From positions 1-64,000 of the forward strand of contig NZ_JAIVKX010000019.1 of NCBI RefSeq assembly GCF_020524285.1: DNA of 64,000 nt, read 5' to 3'. A program made the translations under genes and the position numbers. This DNA comes from Alloyangia pacifica (GTDB lineage Bacteria > Pseudomonadota > Alphaproteobacteria > Rhodobacterales > Rhodobacteraceae). Below the pieces are notes generated by a model. It did no database searches. It had not been told where the DNA came from and saw only the letters and a program-made list of their open reading frames with translations. Below are positions 35,116 through 44,658 of this stretch, in pieces (the stretch's first letter is position 1; every line of letters starts with the position of its first letter).

Positions 35116-35777
35116 GTATCTTGATTTCAGAACAGCAGTGGAGTGCGCACACGATGGTCAGCCCCTTCCTCAGCCTCAGGATCGGCGACGCGGTGCCGGT
35201 CGAGAGCAACTCGACGTCGATCTTCGAGGCGGGCGACAGCGCATGGTATGCCCTGCTCTGCCGGCCGCAACAGGAGCGGCAGGCCGAGAGTTGGCTTGCG
35301 GCCCGCGGTGTCTACGCCTTCCACCCCGTGACCTCGCGACGGACAAAGGTGCGCGGTCGGGTGCGGGAGTATGAACGTCGCTACCTTCCGGGCTATGTCT
35401 TTGCACGCTTCGCGGGTGTGCCGGTTCCGCACCGTGTTCTAACCTCGCCCTTCCTGACCGGCGCGCTCTGCCGGTCAGATGGTCAGTGGGGCGTGCTCGG
35501 GCCGAAGCGTCTGGCCTCTCTGCACGAGATGCGGGCGCGTGACCTGCGGCAGGAAGATGAGCGGCAAGAGCAGCGGCGCAAAGCTGCGGCGGCGCGGCGT
35601 GTGCGAGCTGGTGATCGGGCGATGTTCCGTGCTGGGCCGTTCGAAGGCTTCCAGTGCGAGGTGGTCGAGGTCGACGCGGCGGGCGGCATCAAGGTGCGCT
35701 TCGAGCTCTTCGGGCGGGAGAGCTCGGTCACCACCACCGGGGAAACACTCGTGGGGCTGGCTGCGAAAGAGAGTTGA
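35112..35777 (+). CDS. phage NusG/RfaH-like transcription factor
   Basis: 221 residues. After about 40 residues comes a NusG N-terminal domain: AWYALLCRPQQERQAESWLA, then YERRYLPGYVFARF. The C-terminal part has a KOW-like segment (RAGDRAMFRAGPFEGFQCEV). NusG paralogues such as RfaH bind RNA polymerase and let it pass pauses and terminators. It is the last gene before a terminator (35918) and the late genes. By position it could replace a lambda Q-type antiterminator. A charged insert (about 140-165) separates the two domains. Confidence 0.85.
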   Translation: MSILISEQQWSAHTMVSPFLSLRIGDAVPVESNSTSIFEAGDSAWYALLCRPQQERQAESWLAARGVYAFHPVTSRRTKVRGRVREYERRYLPGYVFARFAGVPVPHRVLTSPFLTGALCRSDGQWGVLGPKRLASLHEMRARDLRQEDERQEQRRKAAAARRVRAGDRAMFRAGPFEGFQCEVVEVDAAGGIKVRFELFGRESSVTTTGETLVGLAAKES

Positions 35778-35917
35778 CAGGACGATGCGGCGATTCCTAT
35801 GTTGCCGATACAGGCCTCATGCTCCGAGTGCTCTCCCGGAGAGGGACAGATACCGGAGCGGGTGGGCGGCGAGGATGGGTTCGAACGCCACATCTGACAC
35901 GCCTGCACTGTGTCCCG

Positions 35918-35943
35918 AGCCCCGCCATTGTGCGGGGCTTTGT
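35918..35943 (+). terminator. terminator between early and late genes
   Basis: agccccgc (35918-35925) pairs with gcggggct (35932-35939) around cattgt and is followed by ttgt. It lies about 140 bp after the NusG-like gene and before the HNH gene. It would be a natural target for antitermination. Confidence 0.75.
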
Positions 35944-35998
35944 CGTTTCTAGGCTATGGGCATGGACCTCTTCCCTCAGCCAGCAGCCGGGCACGGCG

Positions 35999-36382
35999 AT
36001 GCGTAAGCTCTGCGCGGCGCCCAGCTGCGAAGAGATCGCACTCACCGGTAAGCCTCGGTGCGCTGAGCATCAGGCCGAGCAAGACGAGAAGCGGGCCGGA
36101 CAGAAGGCGGCGGCACAGGCCACGCCCCACGCTGCCGCTGCCCGAGCGCTCTACGCCGATCCGAGATGGAAGGCGGCGGCGCGGCTCTTCCTTCAGCGGC
36201 ATCCGTGCTGCGTTGACTGCGACGAGCTTGGGGTTGTCGAGCCCGCGACCGACGTTGACCACGTGGTGCCGCACAAGGGCGACCGCTCGCTCTTCTGGGA
36301 TCGGGCGAACTGGCAGGCCCTCTGCCACCGTTGCCACAGCCGGAAGACGGCCCGAGAGGTTTTCCACGGGGGCCGGGGGTAG
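35999..36382 (+). CDS. phage HNH endonuclease
   Basis: 127 residues. CAAPSCEE and CVDCDELG are zinc-ligand pairs, DVDHVVPHKGD carries the HNH histidines and NWQALCHRCHSRKTA the second zinc knuckle. HNH proteins are commonly found beside terminase genes, where they assist DNA packaging. The start is the ATG at 35999; ribosome site is weak. Confidence 0.85.
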   Translation: MRKLCAAPSCEEIALTGKPRCAEHQAEQDEKRAGQKAAAQATPHAAAARALYADPRWKAAARLFLQRHPCCVDCDELGVVEPATDVDHVVPHKGDRSLFWDRANWQALCHRCHSRKTAREVFHGGRG

Positions 36383-36553
36383 GTCAAAAATCTGGGCTGG
36401 GGAGCGGAAACCGACGCCCAGACCGCTCTATCGGTGCCCAAAGATATGGAGAAGAAAGCCACTTCGGTCGTCACTTTTGGGTCTTGCCGAGCTGCGTACA
36501 AGCACCTTTAAGGAATACAAGGTTGATTAGCTTGGTAAAGTGACGAGGTGAGA

Positions 36554-37009
36554 ATGGTCTCTGAGTTGTGGCAAAAGGCACTGCGTTGGTCAGGGCGGCA
36601 CCTACCTGCGGTCTTCGCAGCGTTTCTATCGGTGCTGTTCGTCTTCTTGGTGGCAGGCCTATTCATTGAAGAGAAAAGCCTTCTTTCGCGGCTTGTGGCG
36701 CCAGCTGCGGGCTTTGTTGGCGGGGCAGTTATCGGTGGAGGATTGGCGGCCACCGTAGGGGGCATCGGCGTTGTCGCTATGGGAACCGGAATTGGGGTTC
36801 CGGCGCTGGCTGTAGCAGGACTAGGGGCAATGGTTGGGGGCCTTCTAGGCGGTGCCGGTGGCTTTTCTTTCGAACTAATATCGCTCATGAGAAACCCAAG
36901 CTCGTTCGATGTACAATATCTTGGCCTCTTCGGAGTATTTATTGCGGCAATCGTGCTCTTCTTCCTGCTTCGCTCAGGATTGAAATTCCTTCTTCACCGA
37001 AACGCATAG
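36554..37009 (+). CDS. membrane protein with glycine-rich core
   Basis: 151 residues from the ATG at 36554 (GAGG 5 nt upstream). Three or four membrane spans: VFAAFLSVLFVFLVAGLF, a long glycine-zipper stretch (about 55-105), and LGLFGVFIAAIVLFFLL. The sequence is less GC-rich than the flanking late genes and the unit ends in its own terminator, so it may be a separately expressed moron gene. Function unknown; superinfection exclusion is one option from position only. Confidence 0.6.
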   Translation: MVSELWQKALRWSGRHLPAVFAAFLSVLFVFLVAGLFIEEKSLLSRLVAPAAGFVGGAVIGGGLAATVGGIGVVAMGTGIGVPALAVAGLGAMVGGLLGGAGGFSFELISLMRNPSSFDVQYLGLFGVFIAAIVLFFLLRSGLKFLLHRNA

Positions 37010-37082
37010 TCCCGAACTTATGCGCAGCTTTTCTCAGTGCTGGTCCTAGGTTTTGGATCAGCGCTCGATGCGAACATGATGT

Positions 37083-37116
37083 CCCCGGCGCGGCATAGCT
37101 GCTGCCGGGGTTCTTT
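37083..37116 (+). terminator. terminator after the membrane protein gene
   Basis: ccccggc (37083-37089) and gccgggg (37104-37110) form the stem, followed by ttcttta. It lies 70 bp past the membrane protein gene. Confidence 0.65.
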
Positions 37117-37131
37117 ATTGAGAGGGTCCGT

Positions 37132-37842
37132 ATGCGTATTGATGCCTCTGACCTTCGCAACTTGAACCGCAACCTCGACAACCTTCGGACCGATCTGCCT
37201 CGGATGAATGCCTGGGCGTTGAACGACATGGCTTTCGAAGTCTTCCGCGAGAACAAGAAGTTGATGGCGCGGGTCTTCGACAACCCGGTACCCTACACGC
37301 TGAACGCCTTCTTCGTGCGCAAGGCCACGCCGCAGAACCCGGTGGCGACGGTCCAGCGCAAGGATAAGCCGGTCGGCAAGCACTACCTCGAGGTGCAGCA
37401 GCAAGGCGGTCGCCGTTCGCAGACGGGCTTCGAGAAGTTGCTGTCTCGTCGGCTGAAGTACGAGGGGATCATCCAGTCGGTGCTGCCGACGCGGGCCGCG
37501 CGGCGGAACCGCTACGGAAACATCTCGCCCGGCCTGATCCAGCAGGTGCTCTCGTCGGTGAAGGCGCAGGGCGATGCCTATCAGAACACGACGGCGGCTT
37601 CACGGCGCAGGGCAGGTAGACGCCGCGCGGGCTACTTCGTGCCGCAGGCCGAGAGCGCGCTGTCGCCGGGGGTCTATGAGCGGCGCGGCGAGACGATCCG
37701 CAAGGTGCTGGCCTTCTCCGACACGGTGCCGAGCTACTCGGCCCGGTTCCCGATGGAAGATCACGGCCGGCAGGTGGCGACGGCGGCGGCGCCCGCGGCC
37801 TACGACCGGGCGCTGACGCGGACCCTGAAGGCAAAAATCTAG
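37132..37842 (+). CDS. prophage structural-type protein, unrecognised
   Basis: 236 residues, basic, with an Arg-rich stretch (RRRAGRRRAGYFVPQ) near residue 165. The start MRIDASDLRNLNRNLDNLRT and the general pattern recall minor tail or tail-completion proteins of the gp10/virion-morphogenesis type, but the match is weak. It is placed before the terminase genes. Confidence 0.5.
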   Translation: MRIDASDLRNLNRNLDNLRTDLPRMNAWALNDMAFEVFRENKKLMARVFDNPVPYTLNAFFVRKATPQNPVATVQRKDKPVGKHYLEVQQQGGRRSQTGFEKLLSRRLKYEGIIQSVLPTRAARRNRYGNISPGLIQQVLSSVKAQGDAYQNTTAASRRRAGRRRAGYFVPQAESALSPGVYERRGETIRKVLAFSDTVPSYSARFPMEDHGRQVATAAAPAAYDRALTRTLKAKI

Positions 37843-37963
37843 GCGTGGGTCCTTCCCCCCATGCCCCCGCACAGGGGTTATTCGCACCCCGTTACATCTT
37901 ACAGGCCGAAACCGGCGAACCCTGATTGTTGGGGTTCCTGTTGTTGTTGCAGAGGAAATCGAG

Positions 37964-38632
37964 ATGCAGGAACGGCTCACGCTTCCGGACGGGAGCGTGC
38001 TCGACGTCACGCGCTACCCGCTCCCGGATGGCGTGGTCGACGACGGCGAGCCGCTCAACCGTACCGATCTCTCCCGCGTCTTCGGCGTGTCGGAGAACAC
38101 GATCACCGACTGGATCGGGAAGGGGATGCCCGTTCTGGCCGGTGGTCGGAACGGCGTTGCCTACGAGCTTAGCCTCACCGAGTGCTGGGCGTGGCGACAG
38201 CACCGCGAGGCCGAGGACAAGAAGACCCGTCTGCGCCGCGACGAGCGCAATGCGCAGAATGCGCTGCTCTTCCGCAACCTCGATGACGGGCAGGAGGCGG
38301 AGGAATCTGGCCTCACCGCCAAGGAACTCCGCGAGTGGTCCGAGGCCGAGTATCACCGTAACCGCGTTGCCGAGCAGCGGGGCGACCTGGTGCGCGCAAG
38401 CCGGGTGCAGGAGCTGCTCGAGGACCTCGTCGGGATCACCCGCACCTCGCTCAGCACGCTGCCCGATCACCTTGAGCGTGAGCTTGGGCTGAACGCGGAC
38501 GAGGTCACCAGGGTGCAGCGCCATTGCGATGCGCTGCTGCTGAAGGTGCGCGAGCGTATCGAGACCGAGATCCTCGGCGGCGCGCAGGTGGCGCAGCTGC
38601 CGGGCCGGACCGATCGGGCCGGGTTGCTCTGA
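37964..38632 (+). CDS. terminase small subunit (Nu1-like)
   Basis: 222 residues. A winged helix-turn-helix at LNRTDLSRVFGVSENTITDW (about 31-50), a helical oligomerisation region and a C-terminal part contacting the large subunit match lambda Nu1/DUF1441. It recognises cos or pac DNA for packaging. GAGG lies upstream of the ATG. The stop overlaps the terL start (TGATG). Confidence 0.87.
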   Translation: MQERLTLPDGSVLDVTRYPLPDGVVDDGEPLNRTDLSRVFGVSENTITDWIGKGMPVLAGGRNGVAYELSLTECWAWRQHREAEDKKTRLRRDERNAQNALLFRNLDDGQEAEESGLTAKELREWSEAEYHRNRVAEQRGDLVRASRVQELLEDLVGITRTSLSTLPDHLERELGLNADEVTRVQRHCDALLLKVRERIETEILGGAQVAQLPGRTDRAGLL

Positions 38633-40809
38633 TGGTGGTCATGGCTGACCGGGCCAGCTCGGTCCGGCACATCCCGCCACTGCCGTCCTGGCGGCAGCCC
38701 ACCGAGATTCTCGGCGACTGCCTGCCGCTGCTCGACCCACCGTCGCGGATCACGGTGACGGATGCGGCCGAGCGCTACATGCGGGTGCCGGTGGCGGGCG
38801 ACTGGCGCCCGTTCGACCGGATGGTCACGCCCTACACCGTCGAGCCCGCCGACATGACGCAGTCGCGCCGGTTCAAGGCGGTTTGCTTCGTCGGACCCTC
38901 GCAGTCTGGCAAGACACAGCTTTTGATGACGGTGGCATTCCACTCGATCACCTCGGCCCCGGACCCGGTGCAGGTGATCCACATGACGAAGACGGACGCC
39001 GACGCATGGGTCGAGGAGAAGCTAAACCCGGCGATCAGGCACAGCCCCGAGGTTCTTGACCGGCTCGGGCGTGGCCGCGACGACGACACCTTCAGCCGCA
39101 AGCGCTTTCGCGGGATGCGGCTCAGCATCGGCTACCCGGTAGCGAACCAGCTGTCCTCGCGCAGCCAGCGCCTGGTGCTGATGACCGACTACGACCACAT
39201 GAAGCAGGTGCTGGGCCCGAAGGATGCGCCCGAGGGCAGCCCCTACGGCATGGCGCGCCAGCGTATCCGGACCTTTATGAGCCGGGGCGGCGTGCTGCTG
39301 GAAAGCTCGCCGGCCTTCCCGGTGACCGAAGACGATTGGAAAGCCGGTCCGATGAATCCGCACGAGCTGCCGCCGGTCTCGGGCGGCATCGTGCGTATCT
39401 ACAACGAGGGCACGCGCGGGCGCTGGTATTGGGAATGCCGGAACTGCAGCGAACTCTTCGAGCCTCACTTCGAGCGCCTGGTCTACGACGACACGCTCGA
39501 ACCCGCCGAGGCGGGCGCCAAGGCGCAGATGGAATGCCCGGACTGCGGTGAGCTTTATGCCCACCGGCACAAGATCGAGCTGAACCGGCGCGCCCTGGCT
39601 GGTCACGGCGGCTGGCTGCACGAAGGCTCGCAGGTCGAGGACGGTAAGCGGGCGCTGGTGCGGATCGACGACGAGGCCCTGCGCGCGACGGACGTCGCGA
39701 GCTACAGCCTCAACGGCGCGGCAGCGGCCTTCGCGAGCTGGGAGGGGCTGGTCAGCTCCTACCTCGGCGCGCTGCGGCAGGCCGAGCAGTTCGGCGACTA
39801 CACCGAGCTGTCGCGCGTGTTCTTCACCGAGCGCGCCGAGCCGTTCAAGCGGCCGGTCGATGCCGACGAAGACGAGCTGACGACGACGAAGCTGCGCGAG
39901 GCAGCGGTGACGCTGCCCCGCGGCGTGGCTCCGAACTGGTGCCGCTTCGTGACGGTCTCGATCGACGTGCAGGGCAATCGGTTCGAGATCCTCGTGATGG
40001 GCTGGGGAGAGCAGGGCGAGCGCGTCGTGATCGACCGCTTCCCGATCTCGCAGCCGCCGGACCACGCACCGCGGGCGAAGAACGAAGATGGTCGGTATCG
40101 GCTGATCGATCCCGGTCGCTACGCTGAGGACGCCGACGTGCTCCTGGAGCTGGCCGACAAGGCATACCAAGTCGAGGGTGAGAGCTGGGCGCTGAAGCCC
40201 TGCGCGCTGACCATCGACTTCAACGGCCCGGCAGGCTGGTCCGATAACGCCGAGAAGTTCTGGCGGGCGCGCCGGCGGGCCAATCAGGGACACCTCTGGT
40301 TCCTCTCGATCGGGCGCGGCGGGTTCCACCAGCGAGACCGGGTCTGGCTGGAGGCGCCGGAGCGCGGCTCGAAGGGCAAGAAAGCCCGCGGCATCAAGTT
40401 GCTCAACATGGCGGTGGACCGGCTGAAGGACAGCGTGCTTTCGGCGCTCGGACGCCTCGAGCGCGGGATCGGCGCGCAGCATGTGCCGGACTGGATCGAG
40501 ACCGAGGCGCTGGCCGAGCTCCTCGCCGAGCAGCGCACCGCCAAGGGCTACGAGAAAAAGCAGGGTGTGACCCGCAACGAGACGCTGGACCTCGCGGTCC
40601 AGGCGCTCGCGACCGCCGAGCACAAGGGGCTGAACCGGATCAATCCGGAGGCGCCGCCGGATTGGGCGGTGCTCGGGCCCGGCAACGCCTTCGCGGTGGC
40701 CGGTATCGCGGCCGAGCCAGAACACGACGAACCCGAAGCCGCGCCAGCGCCGGCAGAAACTCCGCCGCCTGCGCCTCGTCGCAGCATCGGCTGGCTGAAA
40801 AGGAGATAG
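38632..40809 (+). CDS. terminase large subunit (lambda GpA-like)
   Basis: 725 residues. Walker A is FVGPSQSGKTQLLM (about 86-99). Cysteine pairs CRNCSEL and CPDCGELYAHRH (about 269-310) sit in the linker. The nuclease half begins near VTVSIDVQGNRFEILVMGWG. This is the GpA superfamily packaging motor, which cuts concatemers and pumps DNA into the prohead. The start at 38632 overlaps terS; a proline- and alanine-rich tail precedes the stop. Confidence 0.93.
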   Translation: MVVMADRASSVRHIPPLPSWRQPTEILGDCLPLLDPPSRITVTDAAERYMRVPVAGDWRPFDRMVTPYTVEPADMTQSRRFKAVCFVGPSQSGKTQLLMTVAFHSITSAPDPVQVIHMTKTDADAWVEEKLNPAIRHSPEVLDRLGRGRDDDTFSRKRFRGMRLSIGYPVANQLSSRSQRLVLMTDYDHMKQVLGPKDAPEGSPYGMARQRIRTFMSRGGVLLESSPAFPVTEDDWKAGPMNPHELPPVSGGIVRIYNEGTRGRWYWECRNCSELFEPHFERLVYDDTLEPAEAGAKAQMECPDCGELYAHRHKIELNRRALAGHGGWLHEGSQVEDGKRALVRIDDEALRATDVASYSLNGAAAAFASWEGLVSSYLGALRQAEQFGDYTELSRVFFTERAEPFKRPVDADEDELTTTKLREAAVTLPRGVAPNWCRFVTVSIDVQGNRFEILVMGWGEQGERVVIDRFPISQPPDHAPRAKNEDGRYRLIDPGRYAEDADVLLELADKAYQVEGESWALKPCALTIDFNGPAGWSDNAEKFWRARRRANQGHLWFLSIGRGGFHQRDRVWLEAPERGSKGKKARGIKLLNMAVDRLKDSVLSALGRLERGIGAQHVPDWIETEALAELLAEQRTAKGYEKKQGVTRNETLDLAVQALATAEHKGLNRINPEAPPDWAVLGPGNAFAVAGIAAEPEHDEPEAAPAPAETPPPAPRRSIGWLKRR

Positions 40810-40814
40810 ACCGG

Positions 40815-41018
40815 ATGGCATGGACGCAGGCCGATGTGGACCAGCTCAAGGCTGCCATCGCCAAGGGCGTGACGCGCGTGCGTCTCAACGGCGAAGAGGT
40901 ACAGTACCGGACGCTCGAAGAGATGAAGTCCACGCTGCGCATGATGGAAGACGAGGTCGCGGGCCGCGTGGCGGGCGCCTTCCGCGTCTCATATCCGCGC
41001 ACCTCGCGGGGTCTCTGA
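40815..41018 (+). CDS. gpW-like head-tail joining protein
   Basis: 67 residues: AWTQADVDQLKAAIAKG, VRLNGEEVQYRTLEEMKSTL. This matches the gpW family, a small protein that closes the portal vertex after packaging. It lies 5 bp after terL and 1 bp before the portal gene, the same order as in lambda. Confidence 0.85.
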   Translation: MAWTQADVDQLKAAIAKGVTRVRLNGEEVQYRTLEEMKSTLRMMEDEVAGRVAGAFRVSYPRTSRGL

Positions 41019-41019
41019 C

Positions 41020-42462
41020 ATGAACCCGCTCGACAGCATGATCGGGTTTTTCAACCCGACCGCCGGTCTGCGCCGCGCCCGGGCCCGTGCCCAGACCAAG
41101 ACGTTGATGAACTATGATGCCGCATCGCGCGGGCGGCGGACATATGGATGGAAGGCACCGGGCTCGTCGGCCGATGCCGCCGCCTACGGCGCTCGGGTGC
41201 GGCTGCGGAACATGAGCCGCGACTTCGTTCGGAACCGGGCCTATGCCGCCCGCGGGCGTGACGTGATCGTCGCGAACGTGGTGGGGGAAGGGATCACCCC
41301 AAGCATCCGCGCAGAAGGCAATGCCAAGGCGACGGTCGCGGATTTCCTGCCGCACCTCACCAGCACCGACATCGACGCGCTAGGGGAATACGACCTGTCT
41401 GAGATGCAGGGCATCGTCATGTCGACCGTCTTCACCGATGGCGAGGTGCTGGTGCGCCGGCGGATGCGCAACACGCGTTTCAGCCGGAACCTGCGGCTGC
41501 CCTACCAGGTCGAGCTGCTCGAGGTGGACCTGCTCGACCACACGATCCAGAGCTGGGGCGACAACCTGGTGATCGAAGGCGTCGAATACGGGCCTACGGG
41601 CGCGATCGAGGCCTACCACCTTTACAATGAACACCCCGGGGCGGTGCTGAACCGAAAAGCGCTGACCTCGACCCGCGTGCATTGGTCGGACGTGATCCAC
41701 ATCCGCCGCTTCGACCGGCCCGGCCAGCTGCGCGGTGTGCCGTGGCTCGCGCCGGTCATGATGACGCTCGGCGAATTGTCGGACTACCAAGAGGCGCAGA
41801 TCCTCAAACAGCGCATGGCGGCGCTGATGGCGGTGATCATAGAGTGGGATGACGGCGCGGCGCGACCGTCTGGTGCGGGGCAGGGCCTCGAAGAGCTGGC
41901 ACCTGGCGCGGTGGTCGATCTGCCGGTCGGTGCCAAGCCGCATTTCACCGAGCCGCCGACTGTCGACGGCTACGACGACTTCATGCGCCGGGGCCTCGCG
42001 ACGGTCGCGGTGGGTCTCGGGGTGACCTACGAAAGCCTTGCGGGCGACCTGCGCAGCGTGAATTTCTCCTCGGGCCGGATGGGCCGGATGGAAATGGATC
42101 GGCTTGTCCGTATGTGGCAGCGCAACCTGATGATCGGCCAGTTCTGCCTCGGCATGGAGCGCTGGTTCCGCGAGGGCCTGGCGCTCGCCGGGCACCGCGG
42201 TTTGCGCTTCGAGATGGACTGGACGCCGCCGCGCCGCATCCTCGTCGATCCGACCAAGGAAATCCCCGCGATGATCGAAGAGATCGACGCAGGGCTGAAC
42301 AGCCGGCAGCGCACTCAGCGCGAGCTGGGCCGCGATCCCGACACCATCCGCCAAGAGCGCGAACAGGACGCAAAAGCCGACAAGGACGCCGGTGTGACCA
42401 TCACGCCGAAGGCAAAGGCGGCGCCCGCAATCAAAGAAGGAGAGACCGATGAAGGCGAGTGA
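41020..42462 (+). CDS. portal protein (lambda GpB family)
   Basis: 480 residues. The pattern LRNMSRDFVRNRAYAARGRD, VNFSSGRMGRMEMDRLVRM and the acidic C-terminal tail matches lambda-type portals, which form a dodecameric ring for DNA passage. It overlaps the protease-capsid gene by 14 nt. Confidence 0.92.
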   Translation: MNPLDSMIGFFNPTAGLRRARARAQTKTLMNYDAASRGRRTYGWKAPGSSADAAAYGARVRLRNMSRDFVRNRAYAARGRDVIVANVVGEGITPSIRAEGNAKATVADFLPHLTSTDIDALGEYDLSEMQGIVMSTVFTDGEVLVRRRMRNTRFSRNLRLPYQVELLEVDLLDHTIQSWGDNLVIEGVEYGPTGAIEAYHLYNEHPGAVLNRKALTSTRVHWSDVIHIRRFDRPGQLRGVPWLAPVMMTLGELSDYQEAQILKQRMAALMAVIIEWDDGAARPSGAGQGLEELAPGAVVDLPVGAKPHFTEPPTVDGYDDFMRRGLATVAVGLGVTYESLAGDLRSVNFSSGRMGRMEMDRLVRMWQRNLMIGQFCLGMERWFREGLALAGHRGLRFEMDWTPPRRILVDPTKEIPAMIEEIDAGLNSRQRTQRELGRDPDTIRQEREQDAKADKDAGVTITPKAKAAPAIKEGETDEGE

Positions 42463-44569
42463 CCTCATTGTCGCGGGGGAGCTTATCCTCAGCGGCCCCG
42501 TCATCTTGGACGAATACGCCGCGTGGATGCTTCATGACGAGGTGTTCTTCAGCGCGCGCATGGTGCGCGAAGCCTTGCAGGAGCTCGGCGAGGGCCGGGT
42601 GATCGTTCGGCTGAACTCTGATGGTGGACATGTCTGGGGAGGCGAGCAGGTGCGCGCGATCCTCGCGGGTCACCCGGGCGGCACCGACATCGTCGTCGAG
42701 GGCCTCGCCGCCTCGGCGGCCTCTCTCATCTTCATGGCGGGCACGACGCGGCGCATGTCGGGCGGCTCGCAGCTGATGATCCATGATCCGTCGGGCTACG
42801 CCTGGGGCACGGAGAAGGAACTGCGCAAGGCGGCCGACGATCTGGACCGCGCCGCAAACCTCTATGCTTCGGTCTACGCGTCCGCTTCGGGGAAGAGCCC
42901 GGAGGAGGTGCGCGAGATCATGAAGGCAGAGACCTGGTATTCGCCCGAAGAGGCGGTTGCCGAAGGTTTCGCCGACTCCATCGACGGCGCAGCGGAAACC
43001 GACCGGGTGCCCGCTGCTGCGTATGCGACGATGGAAGCGGCAAAGGAGGCTTACACGCTCTCCGCCAAGTCCTTCCGGGCCATGCATGTCCGCAAGCGCG
43101 AAGGCCACCTGCCTCCGAACAATTCCACCGCCGCACGCTCCGAGCCGGATGGCGGCATCTCGGCCATCTCGGCCCCTTCCTCTGAAATGGAGACCACGAC
43201 CATGTCGAAGCCCAACACGGCGGCGCCTGCCGTCACCCCGACCGCCGCGATTGCTGATCCGGCGCCTGTCATGACCACGCCCGACGCGGCTCTTGCGGAG
43301 CGCGCCCGGGCCCGCGGTATCCGTGAGATGGCCGCAACCTTCGTGACCTCGGGCCGTCTCGCACAGTCGGACGTCGACACGCTGATCGATGACGGCACCT
43401 CGGTCGCCGACGCCTCGGCGCGCTTCATGTCGATCATGGCGGCCGCTGAGCCGGTTGGTCGCAGCGCTTCCCCGACCGCGCAGATCACCCGCGACGAGAC
43501 CGATACGCGCCGCGAGGGTCTCGTGCAGGCGATGATGCGGAATTACGAAGGCCCGGGCGCACAATATCGCGGCATGCGGCTGCGTGGCCTTGCCATGGAA
43601 CTTGCGGGCGAGAGCCGGTCTTACTCCGAGTCGGCGACGCTTCACGCCGGGATGCGTGCCACCACCATGCTCGGCGGCGCTCACGGCGTCAGCGACTTCG
43701 CTTACATCACCACCGAGGTGATGAGCCGCACCCTGATCGCGGAATACAATCGCCGCGGTGCAAACTGGCAGGTGGTGGCCGGGGCGCCGATGACTGCCGC
43801 CGACTTCCGCGAGCTGCACGCAGTTCGCTTCGGCGGGGATTTCCAGCTCAAACCGGTGCTGGCGAATGGGGAATACCAGCAGGCGACGCTGAGCGACGAG
43901 GCAGAGGGTCTGAAGGTCGAGCGTCGCGGTCGCACCATTCACCTGACCTTCGAGGCGGTGGTGAACGACGACATGAGCGCTTTCGACCGCATCCCGCGCG
44001 AATTCGCCATGGCGGCGCGTGTGATGGAATCCAGCATGGTCTGGTCGCTGATCCGCGCCAACGCCAAGCTGAAGTCCGACGACAAGGCGCTGTTCCACGC
44101 CGATCACAAGAACCTCGCCGGCACCGCCGCGGTGATCTCGGTTGCCTCCGTCGGCGCGGGCCGCAAGGCGCTCTGGGAACAGACGGCTTTCGGCACGAAG
44201 GACAAGGACGATTTCCTACAGGTCGAGCCGAACGTGCTTCTGGTGCCGCCCGCGCTTGAGGTCGCCGCGCTTCAGTTCGCCACGGCGACCAACCCGGCCA
44301 AGGACGGCGATGCGAACCCCTACAAGGGAACGCTCCGCCCGGTCACCGTGCCGAACATCGGTGCGGCCGCGGGCGGTTCGGATACTTCCTGGTACCTGAT
44401 CTCGGAAGACCTGCCGCCGATCTCGGTGGCCTACCTCGAAGGCTACGAGGCGCCGACCGTGCAGACCATCGAGGGCATGAACCCCGATCGCGTGACCATG
44501 GACGCGCGCCATATCTTCGGCGCGGCGGCCAGCGAATACCGCGGCGCCTACAAGAACGCCGGCGCCTAA
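42449..44569 (+). CDS. prohead protease fused to major capsid protein
   Basis: 706 residues in one frame. Residues 1-190 are a ClpP-like serine protease: GLAASAASLIFMAG with the serine (about 86-99) and LMIHDPSGYA with the histidine (about 108-117). A low-complexity, Pro/Ala-rich linker (about 200-285) follows, then the coat domain to the end (for example VVNDDMSAFDRIPREFAMAA). In lambda these are separate genes (C/Nu3 and E). Fusions are known in alphaproteobacterial prophages; the protease would free itself and remove the scaffold part. An internal ATG at 43203 could yield a scaffold-capsid product. Confidence 0.9.
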   Translation: MKASDLIVAGELILSGPVILDEYAAWMLHDEVFFSARMVREALQELGEGRVIVRLNSDGGHVWGGEQVRAILAGHPGGTDIVVEGLAASAASLIFMAGTTRRMSGGSQLMIHDPSGYAWGTEKELRKAADDLDRAANLYASVYASASGKSPEEVREIMKAETWYSPEEAVAEGFADSIDGAAETDRVPAAAYATMEAAKEAYTLSAKSFRAMHVRKREGHLPPNNSTAARSEPDGGISAISAPSSEMETTTMSKPNTAAPAVTPTAAIADPAPVMTTPDAALAERARARGIREMAATFVTSGRLAQSDVDTLIDDGTSVADASARFMSIMAAAEPVGRSASPTAQITRDETDTRREGLVQAMMRNYEGPGAQYRGMRLRGLAMELAGESRSYSESATLHAGMRATTMLGGAHGVSDFAYITTEVMSRTLIAEYNRRGANWQVVAGAPMTAADFRELHAVRFGGDFQLKPVLANGEYQQATLSDEAEGLKVERRGRTIHLTFEAVVNDDMSAFDRIPREFAMAARVMESSMVWSLIRANAKLKSDDKALFHADHKNLAGTAAVISVASVGAGRKALWEQTAFGTKDKDDFLQVEPNVLLVPPALEVAALQFATATNPAKDGDANPYKGTLRPVTVPNIGAAAGGSDTSWYLISEDLPPISVAYLEGYEAPTVQTIEGMNPDRVTMDARHIFGAAASEYRGAYKNAGA

Positions 44570-44658
44570 CTCGCAGCCGAGCTGAGTTTGTGACGGGCGG
44601 CGCGGCCGCCCGTCTTTCATAGCGGCCAGATGCATGGCCCAACCGAAAGGTGAAAGAG

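Noticed and set aside
35860-35905. Possible tRNA fragment containing gggttcgaac
   Set aside because: The five bases on each side of the gttcgaa loop do not pair, and no acceptor stem or CCA is found.
39022-44107. Very long minus-strand frames opposite terminase, portal and capsid genes
   Set aside because: These are antisense shadows from high-GC codon usage. The plus-strand products are clear phage proteins, and the minus-strand translations show low-complexity Arg/Ala/Leu sequence.
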